DNA of 64,000 bases from positions 744,001 through 808,000 of the forward strand of contig NW_027478516.1 in assembly GCF_051014685.1 (NCBI RefSeq), given 5' to 3'. The notes below the pieces were generated by a model that had not been told where the DNA came from, ran no database searches, and was given only the letters and a program-made list of their open reading frames with translations. This stretch comes from Ptiloglossa arizonensis (taxonomy: Eukaryota > Arthropoda > Insecta > Hymenoptera > Colletidae). Within the stretch, counting starts at the first letter, position 1. Each line of letters opens with the position of its first letter. Shown here piece after piece: positions 9,131 through 22,190 of the stretch. A program made the position numbers and the translations under genes.

Positions 9131-10370
9131 ATATACGAGACCAATGACTACTATGGCCTAGGGCAAAAATACATATACCGTTGTAATCGGGCGAGTTTCT
9201 GCTTTCATATGCAACAGGAATTCCTCGAGTTCGCCAATCCGTTCGCGAGGTATGGGAGTTTGAAATTAAGGAATCGTTGAGAAACCATCAAAATTTTCGC
9301 AAGTCTGATATACGAGACCAATGACTACTATCGCCTAGGGCAAAAATACATATACCGTTGTAATCGGGCGAGTTTCTGCTTTCAAATACAACAGGAATTC
9401 CTCGAGTTCGCCAATCCGTTCGCGAGGTATGCGAGTTTGAAGTTAAGGAATCGTTGAGAAACCATCAAAATTTTCGCAAGTCTGATACTCGAAACCTATA
9501 ACTGGAATGGCCTAGGGGAAAAGTACACACACCATTGTAATCGGGCGTGTTTCCACTTTCAGATGCAACAGGAATTTCTCGAGTTCGTCAGTCCGTTCGC
9601 GAGATATTGGAGTTTGAAGTTAAGGAATGGTTGAGAAATCATCGAAATTTTCCAAGTCTGATACTCGAAACCAATAACTGGAATGGCCTAGGGGAAAAGT
9701 ACACACACCATTGTAATCGGGCGAGTTTCCACTTTCAGATGCAACAGGAATTTCTCGAGTTCGTCAATCCGTTCGCGAGATATGGGAGTTTAAACTTAAG
9801 GAATGGTTCAGAAACCATCAAAAATGTCACAATTCTGATGCTGGATACGAATAACTAGAATGGCCTAGGGCAAAAATACACATACAATTGTAATCGGGCG
9901 AGCTTCTGCTTTCAGATGCAGCAGGAACTTCTCGAGTCAGTCAATCCGTTCGCGAGATGTGGGAGTTTGAAGTTAAGGAATGGTTGAGAAACCATCAAAA
10001 TTGTCGCAAGTCTGATTCCCGAAACCAATAACTGGAATGGCCTAAGGGAAAAGTACGCACACCATTGTAATCGGGCGAGTTTCTACTTTCAGATGCAACA
10101 GGAACTTCTCGAGTTCGTCAATCCGTTCGCGAGATATGGGGGTTTGAAGTTAAGGAGTGGTTGAGAGACCATCAAAATTTTCGCAAGTCTGATATACGAG
10201 ACCAATGACTACTATGGCCTAGGGCAAAAATACATATACCGTTGTAATCGGGCGAGTTTCTGCTTTCATATGCAACAGGAATTCCTCGAGTTCGCCAATC
10301 CGTTCGCGAGGTATGGGAGTTTGAAATTAAGGAATCGTTGAGAAACGATCAAAATTTTCGCAAGTCTGAT
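9131..10370 (+). repeat. GATATACGAGACC monomers, 177- and 884-bp spacing
   Basis: The rare marker ATATACGAGA occurs at 9131, 9308 and 10192: first a single-monomer duplication (177) and then an 884-bp step. The copy at 10192 shares the flanking CATATGCAACAGG and TTGAAATTAAGGAATCG features with that at 9131. Confidence 0.7.
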
Positions 10371-10429
10371 ACTCGAAACTAATAACTACTATGGTCTAGG
10401 GCAAGAATACACATACCATTGAAAACGGG

Positions 10430-12890
10430 CGAGTTTCTGCTTTCAGATGCAACGGGAATTTCTCGAGTTCGTCAATCCGTTCGCGAGATATGGGAGTTTG
10501 AAGTTATGGAATGGTTGAGAAACCATCAAAATTTTCGCAAGTCTGATACCCGAAACCAATAACTACTATGGCATAGGGCAAAAATACACATACCGTTGTA
10601 AACGGTCGAGTGTCTGCGTTTTGATGCAACAGGAATTTCTCGAGTTCGTCAATCCGTTCGCGAGATATGGGAGTTTGAGGTTAAGGAATGGTTGAGAAAC
10701 CATCAAAATTTTCGCAAGTTTGATACACGAAACCAATAACTACTATGGCCTAGGGCAAAAATACACATCCCGTTGTAATCGGGCGAGTTTCTACTTTCAG
10801 ATGCAACAGGAGTTTCTCGAGTCCGTCAATCCGTTCGCGAGATATGAGAGTTTGAAGTTAAGGAATGGTTGAGAAACCATCAAAATTTTTGGTATCTGAT
10901 ACTCGAAGCCATTAATTAATATGGTCTAGGGCAAAAATACACATGCCGTTGTAATCGGGCGAGTCTCTGCTTTCAGATGCAACAGGAGTTTCTCGAGTCC
11001 GTCAATCCGTTCGCGAGATATGGGAGTTTGAAGTTATGGAACTGCTGTGAAACCACCAAAACTTTCGCTGCTCGGATACTCGAAACCAATAACTGGAATG
11101 GCCTAGGGGAGAAATACACATACCGTTGTTATCGGGCGAGCTTCTACTTTCAGTTGCAACAGGAATTTCTCGAGTTCGTCAATACGTTCGCGAGATATGG
11201 GAGTTTGGAGTTGAGGAGTGGTTGAGAAACCATCAAAATTTTCGTAAGTCTGATACTCGAAACCAATAACCACAATGGCCTAGGGGAAAAATACACATAC
11301 CGTTGCAATCGGGCGAGTTTCTACTTTCAGATGCAACAGGAATTTCTCGAGTTCGTCAATCCGTTCGCGAGATATGGGAGTTTGAAGTTAAGTAATCGTT
11401 GAGAAACCATCAAAATTTTCGCAAGTCTGATACTCGAAACGAATAACTGGAATGGCCTAGGGGAAAAGTACACACACCATTGTATTCGGGCAAGTTTCTA
11501 CTTTCAGATGCGTCAGGAATTTCTCAAGTTCGTCAATCCGTTCGCTAAATATCGGAGTTTGGAGTTAAGAGATGGTTGAGAAACCAACAAAATTTTCGCA
11601 AGTCTGATACTCGAAACCAATAACTGGAATGGTCTAGGGGAATTGTACACACACTATTGTAAGCGGGCGAGTTCCTACTTGCAGATGCAACAGGAATTTC
11701 TCCAGTTCGTCAATCCGTTCGCGAGATATGGGAGTTTGAAGTTAAGGAATGGTTGAGAAACCATCAAAATTTTCGCAAGTCTGATATTCGAAACCAATAA
11801 CTACAATGACCTCGGCGAAAAAAACACATACCATTGTAATCGGGTGAGTTCCTACTTGCAGATGCAACAGGAATTGCTCGAGTTCGTCAATCCATTCGCG
11901 AGATATGGGAGTTTGAAGTTAAGGAATGGTTGAGAAACCATCAAAATTTTCGCAATTCTGGTACTCGAAACCAATAACTGGAATGGCCTAGGGGAAAAGT
12001 ACACACACCATTGTAATCGGGCAAGTTTCTACTTTCAGATGCGTCAGGAATTTCTCAAGTTCGTCAATCCGTTCGCTAAATATCGGAGTTTGGAGTTAAG
12101 AGATGGTTGAGAAACCAACAAAATTTTCGCAAGTCTGATACTCGAAACCAATAACTGGAATGGTCTAGGGGAAATGTACACACACTATTGTAAACGGGCG
12201 AGTTTCTGCTTTCAGATGCAACAGGAATTTCTCGAGTTCGTCAATCCGTTCGCGAGATATTGGAGTTTGAAGTTATGGAATGGTTGAGAAACCATCAAAA
12301 TTTTCGCAAGTCTGATACCCGAAACCAATAACTACTATGGCATAGGGCAAAAATACACATACCGTTGTAATCGGTCGAGTGTCTGCGTTTTGATGCAACA
12401 GGAATTTCTCGAGTTCGTCAATCCGTTCGCGAGATATGGGAGTTTGAGGTTAAGGAATGGTTGAGAAACCATCAAAATTTTCGCAAGTTTGATACTCGAA
12501 ACCAATAACTACTACGGCCTAGGGCAAAAATACACATCCCGTTGTAATCGGGCGAGTTTCTACTTTCAGATGCAACAGGAGTTTCTCGAGTTCGTCAATC
12601 CGTTCGCGAGATATGGGAGTTTGAAGTTAAGGAATGGTAGAGAAGCAATCAAAAATTTCGCAAGTCTTATACACGAAACCAAAAACTGGAATGGCCTAGG
12701 GGAAAAGTACACACACCATTGTAATCGGGCGAGTTTCTACTTGCAGCCGCAACAGGAATTTCTCGAGTTCGTCAATCCGTTCGTGAGATATGAGAGTTTG
12801 AAGTTAAGGAATGGTTGTGAAACCATCAAAATTTTTGGAATCTGATACTCGAAGCCATTAATTAATATGGTCTAGGGCAAAAATACACAT
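10430..12890 (+). repeat. 1769-bp (10-monomer) long-range duplication
   Basis: Markers GGCATAGGGC (10571 and 12340) and CACATCCCG (10764 and 12533) both recur with a 1769-bp shift, 10 x 177 minus 1. The matched part is about 10430-10930 and 12200-12890; between them lie other monomers, including the 531-bp duplication. The longest open frame in the window, 118 codons at 12489-12845, lies here and only reads through because TGGTTGAG became TGGTAGAG and TGGTTGTG. Confidence 0.7.
11410..12170 (+). repeat. 531-bp trimer duplication, TTCTCAAG marker
   Basis: TTCTCAAGTTCG with GCTAAATATCGG occurs at 11521 and 12052, a 531-bp step, with GAGATGGTTGAGAAACCAAC in both. The entire block recurs at 16180-16935. 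Confidence 0.75.
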
Positions 12891-13079
12891 GCCGTTGTAA
12901 TCGGGCGAGTTTCTACTTTCAGACGCAACAGGAATTTCTGGAGTTCGTCAATCCGTTCGCGAGATATGAGAGTTTGAAGTTAAGGAATGGTTGAGAAACC
13001 ATCAAAATTTTTGGAATCTGATACTCGAAGCCATTAATTAATATGGTCTAGGGCAAAAATACACATGCCGTTGTAATCG

Positions 13080-13440
13080 GGCGAGTCTCTGCTTTCAGAT
13101 TCAACAGGAAATACTCGAGTTCGTCAGTCCGTTCGCGAGATATGGGAGTTTGAATTTAAGGAATGGTTGAGAGTCCATTAAAATTTTCGCAAGTCTGTTA
13201 CTCGAAACCAATAACTGGAATGGCCTAGGGGAAAAGTACACACACCATTGTAATCGGACGAGTTTCTACTTTCAGGTGCAACAGGAATTTCTCGAGTTCG
13301 TCAGTCCGTTCGCGAGATATGGGAGTTTGAATTTAAGGAATGGTTGAGAGTCCATTAAAATTTTCGCAAGTCTGTTACTCGAAACCAATAACTGGAATGG
13401 CCTAGGGGAAAAGTACACACACCATTGTAATCGGGCGAGT
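13080..13440 (+). repeat. Single-monomer tandem duplication (GAGTCCATTA)
   Basis: Two adjacent monomers share TTTGAATTTAAGG, GAGTCCATTA (13171 and 13348, 177 bp apart), GTCTGTTACTCG and GTCAGTCCG. The same pair recurs at 18740-19110. Confidence 0.7.
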
Positions 13441-14655
13441 TCCTACTTGTAGATGCAACAGGAATTGCTCGAGTTCGTCAATCCGTTCGCGAGATATGGG
13501 AGTTCGAAGTTAAGGAATGGTTGAGAAACCATCAAAGTTTTCGCAAGTCTGATACTCGAAAGCAATAACTACAATGGCCTAGGGGAAAAATACAAATACC
13601 ATTGTAAACGGGCGAGTTTCTGCTTTCAGATGCAACAGGAATTTCTCGAGTTTGTCAATCCGTTCGCGATATATAGGAGTTTGAAGTTATGGAATGGTTG
13701 AGAAACCATCAAAATTTTCGCAAGTCTGATACTAGAAACCAACAACTACCATGGCCAAGGGCAAAAATACACATACCATTGTAAACGGGCGAGCTTCTGC
13801 TTTCAGATGCAACAGGAATTTCTCGAGTTCGTCATTCCGTTCGCGATATATGGGAGTTTGAAGTTATGGAATGGTTGAGAAACCATCAAAATTTTTGGAA
13901 TCTGATACTCGAAGCCATTAATTAATATGGTCTAGGGCAAAAATACACATGCCGTTGTAATCGGGCGGGTCTCTGCTTTCAGATTCAACAGGAAATACTC
14001 GAGTTCGTCAATCCGTTCGCGAGATATGGGAGTTTGAGGTTAAGGAATGGTTGAGAAACTATCAAAATTTTCGCAAGTTTGATACACGAAACCAATAACT
14101 ACTATGGCCTAGGGCAAAAATACACATCCCGTTGTAATCGGGCGGGTTTCTACTTTCAGATGCAACAGGAGTTTCTCGAGTCCGTCAATCCGTTCGCGAG
14201 ATATGGGAGTTTGAAGTTATGGAACTGCTGTGAAACCACCAAAACATTCGCTGCTCTGATACTCGAAACCAATAACTGGAATGGCGTAGGGGAGAAATAC
14301 ACATACCGTTGTTATCGGGCGAGCTTCTACTTTCAGTTGCAACAGGAATTTCTCGAGTTCGTCAACCCGTTCGCGAGATATGGGAGTTTGAAGTTAAGGA
14401 ATGGTTGAGAAACCATCAAAATTTTCGCAAGTCTGATACTCGAAACGAATAACTGGAATGGCCTAGGGGAAAAGTACACACACCATTGTAATCGGGCGAG
14501 TTTCTACTTTCAGATGCAACAGGAATTTCTCGAGTTCGTCAGTCCGTTCGCGAGATATTGGCGTTTGAAATTAAGGAATGGTTGAGAAACCATCAAAATT
14601 TTCGCAAGTCTGATACTCGAAACCAATAACTGGAATGGCCTAGGGGAAAAGTACA
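13440..14655 (+). repeat. Mixed monomers with TTTTTGGAATCTG variant
   Basis: Contains the AGAAACCAACAAC monomer near 13730, a copy of the ATTAATTAATATGG monomer near 13920 (with its 1-bp shorter TTTTTGGAATCTG) and a CACATCCCG monomer at 14123. These are found in different order elsewhere in 10-20 kb, showing shuffling of a limited set of variants. Confidence 0.6.
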
Positions 14656-16422
14656 CACACCATTGTAATCGGGCAAGTTTGTACTTTCAGATGCAACAGG
14701 AATTTCTCGTGTTCGTCAATCCGTTCGCGAGATATGGGAGTTTGAAGTTAAGGATTGGTTGAGAAACCATCAAAATTTTCGAATGTCTTATACTCGAAAC
14801 CAATAACTACTATGGCCTAGGGCAAGAATACACATACCATTGTAATCGGGCGAGTTTCTACATTCAGTTGCAACAGGAATTTCTCGAGTTCGTCAATCCG
14901 TTCGCGAGATATGGGAGTTTGAAGTTATGGAATGGTTGAGAAACCATCAAAATTTTCGCAAGTCTGATACCCGAAACCAATAACTACTATGGCATAGGGC
15001 AAAAATACACATACCGTTGTAAACGGTCGAGTGTCTGCGTTTTGATGCAACAGGAATTTCTCGACTTCGTCAATCCGTTCGCGAGATATGAGAGTTTGAA
15101 GTTAAGGAATGGTTGAGAAACCATCAAAATTTTTGGAATCTGATACTCGAAGCCATTAATTAATATGGTCTAGGGCAAAAATACACATGCCGTTGTAATC
15201 GGGCGAGTCTCTGCTTTCAGATTCAACAGGAAGTACTCGAGTTCGTCAATCCGTTCGCGAGATATGCGAGTTTGAAATTAAGGAATGGTTGAGAAACAAT
15301 CAAAAATTTCGCAAGTCTGATACTCGAAACGAATAACTGGAATGGCCTAGGGGAAAAGTACACACACCATTGTAATCGGGCAAGTTTCTACTTTCAGATG
15401 CGTCAGGAATTTCTCAAGTTCGTCAATCCGTTCGCTAAATATCGGAGTTTGGAGATAAGAGATGGTTGAGAAACCAACAAAATTTTCGCAAGTCTGATAC
15501 TCGAAACCAATAACTGGAATGGTCTAGGGGAATTGTACACACACCATTGTAATCGGGCAAGTTTGTACTTTCAGATGCAACAGGAATTTCTCGTGTTCGT
15601 CAATCCGTTCGCGAGATATGGGAGTTTGAAGTTAAGGATTGGTTGAGAAACCATCAAAATTTTCGAATGTCTTATACTCGAAACCAATAACTACTATGGC
15701 CTAGGGCAAGAATACACATACCATTGTAATCGGGCGAGTTTCTACATTCAGTTGCAACAGGAATTTCTCGAGTTCGTCAATCCGTTCGCGAGATATGGGA
15801 GTTTGAAGTTATGGAATGGTTGAGAAACCATCAAAATTTTCGCAAGTCTGATACCCGAAACCAATAACTACTATGGCATAGGGCAAAAATACACATACCG
15901 TTGTAAACGGTCGAGTGTCTGCGTTTTGATGCAACAGGAATTTCTCGACTTCGTCAATCCGTTCGCGAGATATGAGAGTTTGAAGTTAAGGAATGGTTGA
16001 GAAACCATCAAAATTTTTGGAATCTGATACTCGAAGCCATTAATTAATATGGTCTAGGGCAAAAATACACATGCCGTTGTAATCGGGCGAGTCTCTGCTT
16101 TCAGATTCAACAGGAAGTACTCGAGTTCGTCAATCCGTTCGCGAGATATGCGAGTTTGAAATTAAGGAATGGTTGAGAAACAATCAAAAATTTCGCAAGT
16201 CTGATACTCGAAACGAATAACTGGAATGGCCTAGGGGAAAAGTACACACACCATTGTAATCGGGCAAGTTTCTACTTTCAGATGCGTCAGGAATTTCTCA
16301 AGTTCGTCAATCCGTTCGCTAAATATCGGAGTTTGGAGATAAGAGATGGTTGAGAAACCAACAAAATTTTCGCAAGTCTGATACTCGAAACCAATAACTG
16401 GAATGGTCTAGGGGAATTGTAC
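14655..16422 (+). repeat. 884-bp tandem duplication, two units
   Basis: Units about 14655-15538 and 15539-16422 agree in all markers I checked: GGGCAAGTTTG (14671 and 15555), TTTCGAATGTCTTATAC, GGCATAGGGC (14992 and 15876), ATTAATTAATATGG, and TTCTCAAG (15411 and 16295). The shift is 884, 5 x 177 minus 1; the missing base is in the TTTTTGGAATCTG monomer. The near-identity points to a recent event. Confidence 0.88.
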
Positions 16423-16935
16423 ACACACTATTGTAAGCGGGCGAGTTCCTACTTGCAGATGCAACAGGAATTTCTCCAGTTCGTCAATCCGTTCGCGAGA
16501 TATGGGAGTTTGAAGTTAAGGAATGGTTGAGAAACCATCAAAATTTTCGCAAGTCTGATATTCGAAACCAATAACTACAAAGGCCTAGGCGAAAAATACA
16601 CATACCATTGTAATCGGGTGAGTTCCTACTTGCAGATGCAACAGGAATTGCTCGAGTTCGTCAATCCATTAGCGAGATATGGGAGTTTGAAGTTAAGGAA
16701 TGGTTGAGAAACCATCAAAATTTTCGCAATTCTGGTACTCGATACCAATAAATGTAATGGCCTAGGGGAAAAGTACACACACCATTGTAATCGGGCAAGT
16801 TTCTACTTTCAGATGCGTCAGGAATTTCTCAAGTTCGCCAATCCGTTCGCTAAATATCGGAGTTTGGAGTTAAGAGATGGTTGAGAAACCAACAAAATTT
16901 TCGCAAGTCTGATACTCGAAACCAATAACTGGAAT
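16180..16935 (+). repeat. Long-range copy of 11410-12170
   Basis: GGTCTAGGGGAATTGTAC (11631 and 16405) and both TTCTCAAG markers (11521/16295 and 12052/16826) keep a constant shift of 4774 bp, 27 x 177 minus 5. Its left part overlaps the end of the 884-bp duplication, so the two events are layered. Confidence 0.75.
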
Positions 16936-17039
16936 GGCGTAAGGGAGAAATACACATACCGTTGTTATCGGGCGAGCTTCTACTTTCAGTTGCAACAGGA
17001 ATTTCTCGAGTTCGTCAATCCGTTCGCGAGATATGGGAG

Positions 17040-18480
17040 TTTGAAGTTAAGGAATGGTTGAGAAACCATCAAAATTTTCGCAAGTCTGATACTCGAAACG
17101 AATAACTGGAATGGCCTAGGGGAAAAGTACACACACCATTGTAATCGGGCGAGTTTCTACTTTCAGATGCAACAGGAATTTCTCCAGTTCGTCAGTCCGT
17201 TCGCGAGATATGCGAGTTTGAAATTAAGAAATGGTAGAGAAACCATCAAAATTTTCGCAAGTCTGATACCCGAAACCAATAACTACTATGGCATAGGGCA
17301 AAAATACACATACCGTTGTAATCGGTCGAGTGTCTGCGTTTTGATGCAACAGGAATTTCTCGAGTTCGTCAATCCGTTCGCGAGATATGGGAGTTTGAGG
17401 TTAAGGAATGGTTGAGAAACCATCAAAATTTTCGCAAGTTTGTTACTCGAAACCAATAACTACTACGGCCTAGGGCAAAAATACACATCCCGTTGTAATC
17501 GGGCGAGTTTCTACTTTCAGATGCAACAGGAGTTTCTCGAGTCCGTCAATCCGTTCGCGAGATATGGGAGTTTGAAGTTAAGGAATGGTTGAGAAACCAT
17601 CAAAATTCTCGCAAGTCTGATACTCGAAACCAATAACTACAATGGCCTAGGGGAAAAGTACACGCACCATTGTAATCGGGCGAGTTTCTACTTTCAGATG
17701 CAACAGGAATTTCTCCAGTTCGTCAGTCCGTTCGCGAGATATGCGAGTTTGAAATTAAGAAATGGTAGAGAAACCATCAAAATTTTCGCAAGTCTGATAC
17801 TCGAAACCAATAACTGGAATGGCGTAGGGGAAAAGTACACACACCTTTGTAATCGGGCGAGTTTCTACTCTCAGATGCAACAGGAATTTCTCGAGTTCGT
17901 CAATCCGTTCGCGATATATGGGAGTTTGAAGTTATGGAATGGTTGAGAAACCATCAAAATTTTCGCAAGTCTGATACCCGAAACCAATAACTACTATGGC
18001 CTAGGGCAAAAATACACATCCCGTTGTAATCGGGCGAGTTTCTACTTTCAGATGCAACAGGATTTTCTCGAGTCCGTCAATCCGTTCGCGAGATATGGGA
18101 GTTTGAAGTTAAGGAATGGTTGAGAAACCATCAAAATTTTCGCAAGTCTGATACTCGAAACGAATAACTGGAATGGCCTAGGGGAGAAGTACACACACCA
18201 TTGTAATCGGGCGAGTTTCTACTTTCAGATGCAACAGGAATTTCTCGAATTCGTCAATCCGTTCGCGAGATATGAGAGTTTGAAATTAAGGAATGGTAGA
18301 GAAACAATCAAAAATTTCGCAAGTCTGATACACGAAACCAATAACTGGAATGGCCTAGGGGAAAAGTACACACACCATTGTAATCGGGCGAGTTTCTACT
18401 TTCAGACGCAACAGGAATTTCTCGAGTTCGTCAATCCGTTCGCGAGATATGAGAGTTTGAAGTTAAGGAATGGTTGAGAA
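17040..18480 (+). repeat. 531-bp trimer HOR, nearly three imperfect units
   Basis: Corresponding positions are 17167, 17698 and 18229, each 531 bp apart. Shared features are TCTCCAGTTCGTCAGTCCG with ATGCGAGTTTGAAATTAAG (first two), TGGTAGAGAAAC in all three, and the CACATCCCG monomer at 17484 and 18015. Because TGGTAGAG removes the usual TGA, each unit has an 82-codon open frame; these are by-products of the repeat. Confidence 0.75.
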
Positions 18481-18739
18481 ACCATCAAAATTTTTGGAAT
18501 CTGATACTCGAAGCCATTAATTAATATGGTCTAGGGCAAAAATACACATGCCGTTGTAATCGGGCGAGTCTCTGCTTTCAGACTCAACAGGAAATACTCG
18601 AGTTCGTCAATCCGTTCGCGAGATATGCGAGTTTGAAATTAAGGAATGGTTGAGAAACCATCAAAATTTTCGCAAGTCTGATATTCGAAACCAATAACTA
18701 CAAAGGCCTAGGCAAAAAATAAACATACCATTGTAATCG

Positions 18740-19870
18740 GGCGAGTCTCTGCTTTCAGATTCAACAGGAAATACTCGAGTTCGTCAGTCCGTTCGCGAGA
18801 TATGGGAGTTTGAATTTAAGGAATGGTTGAAAGTCCATTAAAATTTTCGCAAGTCTGTTACTCGAAACCAATAACTGGAATGGCCTAGGGGAAAAGTACA
18901 CACACCATTGTAATCGGACGAGTTTCTACTTTCAGATGCAACAGGAATTTCTCGAGTTCGTCAGTCCGTTCGCGAGATATGGGAGTTTGAATTTAAGGAA
19001 TGGTTGAGAGTCCATTAAAATTTTCGCAAGTCTGTTACTCGAAACCAATAACTGGAATGGCCTAGGGGAAAAGTACACACACCATTGTAATCGGACGAGT
19101 TTCTGCCTTCAGATGCAGTAGGAATTTCTCGAGTTCGTCAATCCGTTCGTGAGGTATGGGAGTTTGAAGTTAAGGAATGGTTGAGAAACCATCAAAATTT
19201 TCGCAGGTCTGATACCCGAAACCAATAACTACAAAGGCCTAGGCGAAAAATACACATACCTTTGCAATCGGGCGAGTTCCTACTTGCAGATGCAACAGGA
19301 ATTGCTCGAGTTCGTCAATCCGTTCGCGAGAAATGGGAGTTTGAAGTTAAGGAATGGTTGAGAAACCATCAAAGTTTTCGCAAGTCTGATACTCGAAAGC
19401 AATAACTACAATGGCCTAGGGGAAAAATACAAATACCATTGTTAACGGGCGAGTTTCTGCTTTCAGATGCAACAGGAATTTCTCGAGTTCGTCAATCCGT
19501 TCGCGATATATAGGAGTTTGAAGTTATGGAATGGTTGAGAAACCGTCAAAATTTTCGCAAGTCTGATACTAGAAACCAACAACTACTATGGCCAAGGGCA
19601 AAAATACACATACCATTGTAAACTGGCGAGTTTCTGCTTTCAGATGCAACAGGAATTTCTCGAGTTCGTCATTCCGTTCGCAATATATGGGAGTTTGAAG
19701 TTATGGAATGGTTGAGAAACCATCAAAATTTTCGCAAGTCTGATACTAGAAACCAACAACTACTATTGCCAAGGGCAAAAATACACATACCATTGTAAAC
19801 GGGCGAGTTTCTGCTTTCAGATGCAACAGGAATTTCTCGAGTTCGTCATTCAGTTCGCGATATATGGGAG
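18740..19870 (+). repeat. Copy of 13080-13870, with gains
   Basis: GAGTCCATTA-type monomers at 18831 (AAGTCC) and 19008 correspond to 13171 and 13348 with shifts near 5660 (32 x 177 minus 4). AGCAATAACT at 13561 and 19398 has a shift of 5837, one monomer more, so a monomer was gained on this side. The AGAAACCAACAAC monomer, single near 13730, is a tandem pair here (about 19566 and 19743). Confidence 0.7.
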
Positions 19871-20279
19871 TTTGAATTTAAGGAATGCTTGAGAAACCAT
19901 CAAAATTTTCGAAAGTCTGATACTCGAAACCAATAACTGGAATGGCCTAGGGGAAAAGTACACATACCATTGTAATCGGGCGAGTTTATACTTTCAGATG
20001 CAACAGGAATTTCTCGAGTTCATCAATCCGTTCGCGAGATATGGGAGTTTGAAGTTAAGGAATGCTTGAGAAACCATCAAAATTTTCGCAAGTCAGATAC
20101 TCGAAACCAATAACTACAAAGGCCTAGGAGAAAAATACACATACCTTTGGAATCGGGCGAGTCTATACTTTCAGATGCAACAGGACTTTCTCGAGCTCGT
20201 CAGTCGTTCGCGAGACATGGGAGTTTGAAATTAAGGAACGATTGAGAAACCATCAAAATTTTCGCAAAACTGATAATCG

Positions 20280-21120
20280 AAACCAATAACTGGAATGGCC
20301 TAGGGGAAAAGTACACACACCATTGTAATGGGGCGAGATTCTACTTTCAGATGCAACAGGAATTTCACGAGTTCGTCAATCCTTTCGCGAGATATGGGAG
20401 TTTGAAGTTAAGGAATGGTTAAGAAACCATCAACATTTTCGCAAGTGTGATACTCGAAACCAATAACTGGAATGGCCCAGGGGAAAAGTACACACACCAT
20501 TGTAATGGGGCGAGTTTCTACTATCAGATGCAACAGGAATTCCTCGAGTTCGTCAATCCGTTCGCGAGATATGGGAGTTTGAAGTTAAGGAATGGTTGAG
20601 AAACCATCACAATTTTCGCAAGTCTGATACTCGAAACCAATAACTACTATGGCCTAGGGCAAAAATACACATACCGTTGTAATCGGACGAGTTTCTGCTT
20701 TCAGATGCAACAGGAATTTCTCGAGTTCGTCAATTCGTTCGCGAGATATGGGAGTTTGAAATTAAGGAACGGTTGAGAAAACATCAAAATTTTCGGAAGT
20801 CTGATGCTCGAAACCAATAACAGGAATGGCCTAGGGGAAAAGTACACACACCATTGTAATGGGGCGAGTTTTACTTTCAGATGCAACAGGAATTTCACGA
20901 GTTCGTCAATCCTTTCGCGAGATATGGGAGTTTGAAGTTAAGGAATGGTTAAGAAACCATCAAAATTTTCGCAAGTTTGATACTCGAAACCAATAACTGG
21001 AATGGCCCAGGGGAAAAGTACACACACCATTGTAATGGGGCGAGTTTCTACTTTCAGATGCAACAGGAATTCCTCGAGTTCGTCAATCCGTTCGCGAGAT
21101 GTGGGAGTTTGAAGTTAAGG
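20280..21120 (+). repeat. 530-bp trimer duplication
   Basis: TGGTTAAGAAACC, a rare change of the loop region, occurs at 20421 and 20951, 530 bp apart, with CAATCCTTTCGCG before and GGCCCAGGGG after each. One base was lost in the second unit (GAGTTTTACTTTC). Confidence 0.7.
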
Positions 21121-21284
21121 AATGGTTGAGAAACCATCAAAATTTTCGCAAGTCTGATACTCGAAACCAATAACTGTAATGGCCTAGGGGAAAATTACAC
21201 ACACCATTGTATTCGGTAGACTTTCTGCTTTCAGATGCAACAGGAAATAATCGAGTTCGTCAGTCCGTTCGCGAGATATGGGAG

Positions 21285-22190
21285 TTTGAAGTTAAGGAAT
21301 GGTTGAGAAGCCATCAAAATTTTCGCAAGTCTGATACTCGAAACCAATAACTGGAATGGCCTAGGGGAAAATTACACACACCATTCTAATGGGGCGAGTT
21401 TCTACTTTCAGATGCAACAGGAATTTCTCGAGCTCGTCAATCCGTTCGCGAGATATGGGAGTTTGAAGTTAAGGAATGATTGAGAAACCAGCAAAATTTT
21501 CGCAAGTCTGATACACGAAACCAATAACTGGAACGGCCTAGGGGAAAAGTACACACACCATTATAATCGGGCCAGTTTCTACTTTCAAGTGCAACAGGAA
21601 TTTCTCGAGTTCGCCAATCCGTTCGCGAGGTATCGTAGTTTGAAGTTAAGGAATGGTTGAGAAACCATCAACATTTTCGCAATTCTGATACTCGAAACCA
21701 ATAACTACAATGGCCAAGGGGAAAAACACACATACAGTTGTAATTGGGAGAGTTTCTACTTTCAGATGCAACAGGAATTTCTCGAGTTCGTCAATCCGTT
21801 CGCGAGATATGGGAGTTTGAAGTTAAGGAATGCTTGAGAAAACATCAAAATTTTCCCAAGTCTGATACTCGAAACCAATAACTGGAACGGCCTAGGGGAA
21901 AAGTACACACACCATTGTAATGGGGCGAGTTTCTACTTTCAGATGCAACAGGAATTTCTGGAGTTCGTCAGTCCGTTCGCGAGATATGGGAGTTTGAAGT
22001 TAAGGAATGGTTGAGAGACCATCAAAATTTTCGCATGTGTGATACTCGAAACCATAACTGGAATGGCCTAGGGGAGAAGTACACACACCATTGTAATGAG
22101 GCGAGTTTCTACTTTCAGATGCAACAGGAATTCCTCGAGTTCGTCAATCCGTTCGCGATATATGGGAGTTTGAAGTTAAGGAATGGTTGA
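21285..22190 (+). repeat. Edge unit of the 884-bp HOR, diverged
   Basis: The left-most unit carries several differences the inner ones lack: GAAGCCATC, TTATAATCGGGCC, TATCGTAG, GGCCAAGGGG, TTTTCCCAAG and GTCAGTCCG. A more diverged edge next to homogeneous inner units is what unequal exchange within an array produces. Confidence 0.8.

Noticed and set aside
10889..10935. ATTAATTAATATGG segment as an AT-rich regulatory site or insertion
   Set aside because: It aligns base for base with the CAATAACTACTATGG part of other monomers and is a substituted variant shared by several copies (also near 12860, 13035, 13920, 15155, 16040 and 18515).
12489..12845. Longest open frame, 118 codons on the plus strand
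   Set aside because: It is a read-through of two satellite monomers where the usual TGA has mutated. Its translation is the same repetitive phrase seen across the array, with no domain and no start or promoter context of its own.
17167..18477. Three 82-codon frames spaced by 531 bp, looking like a small gene family
   Set aside because: They result from the TGGTAGAG change in a 531-bp satellite trimer. The frames begin and end at the same monomer positions as all other satellite frames.
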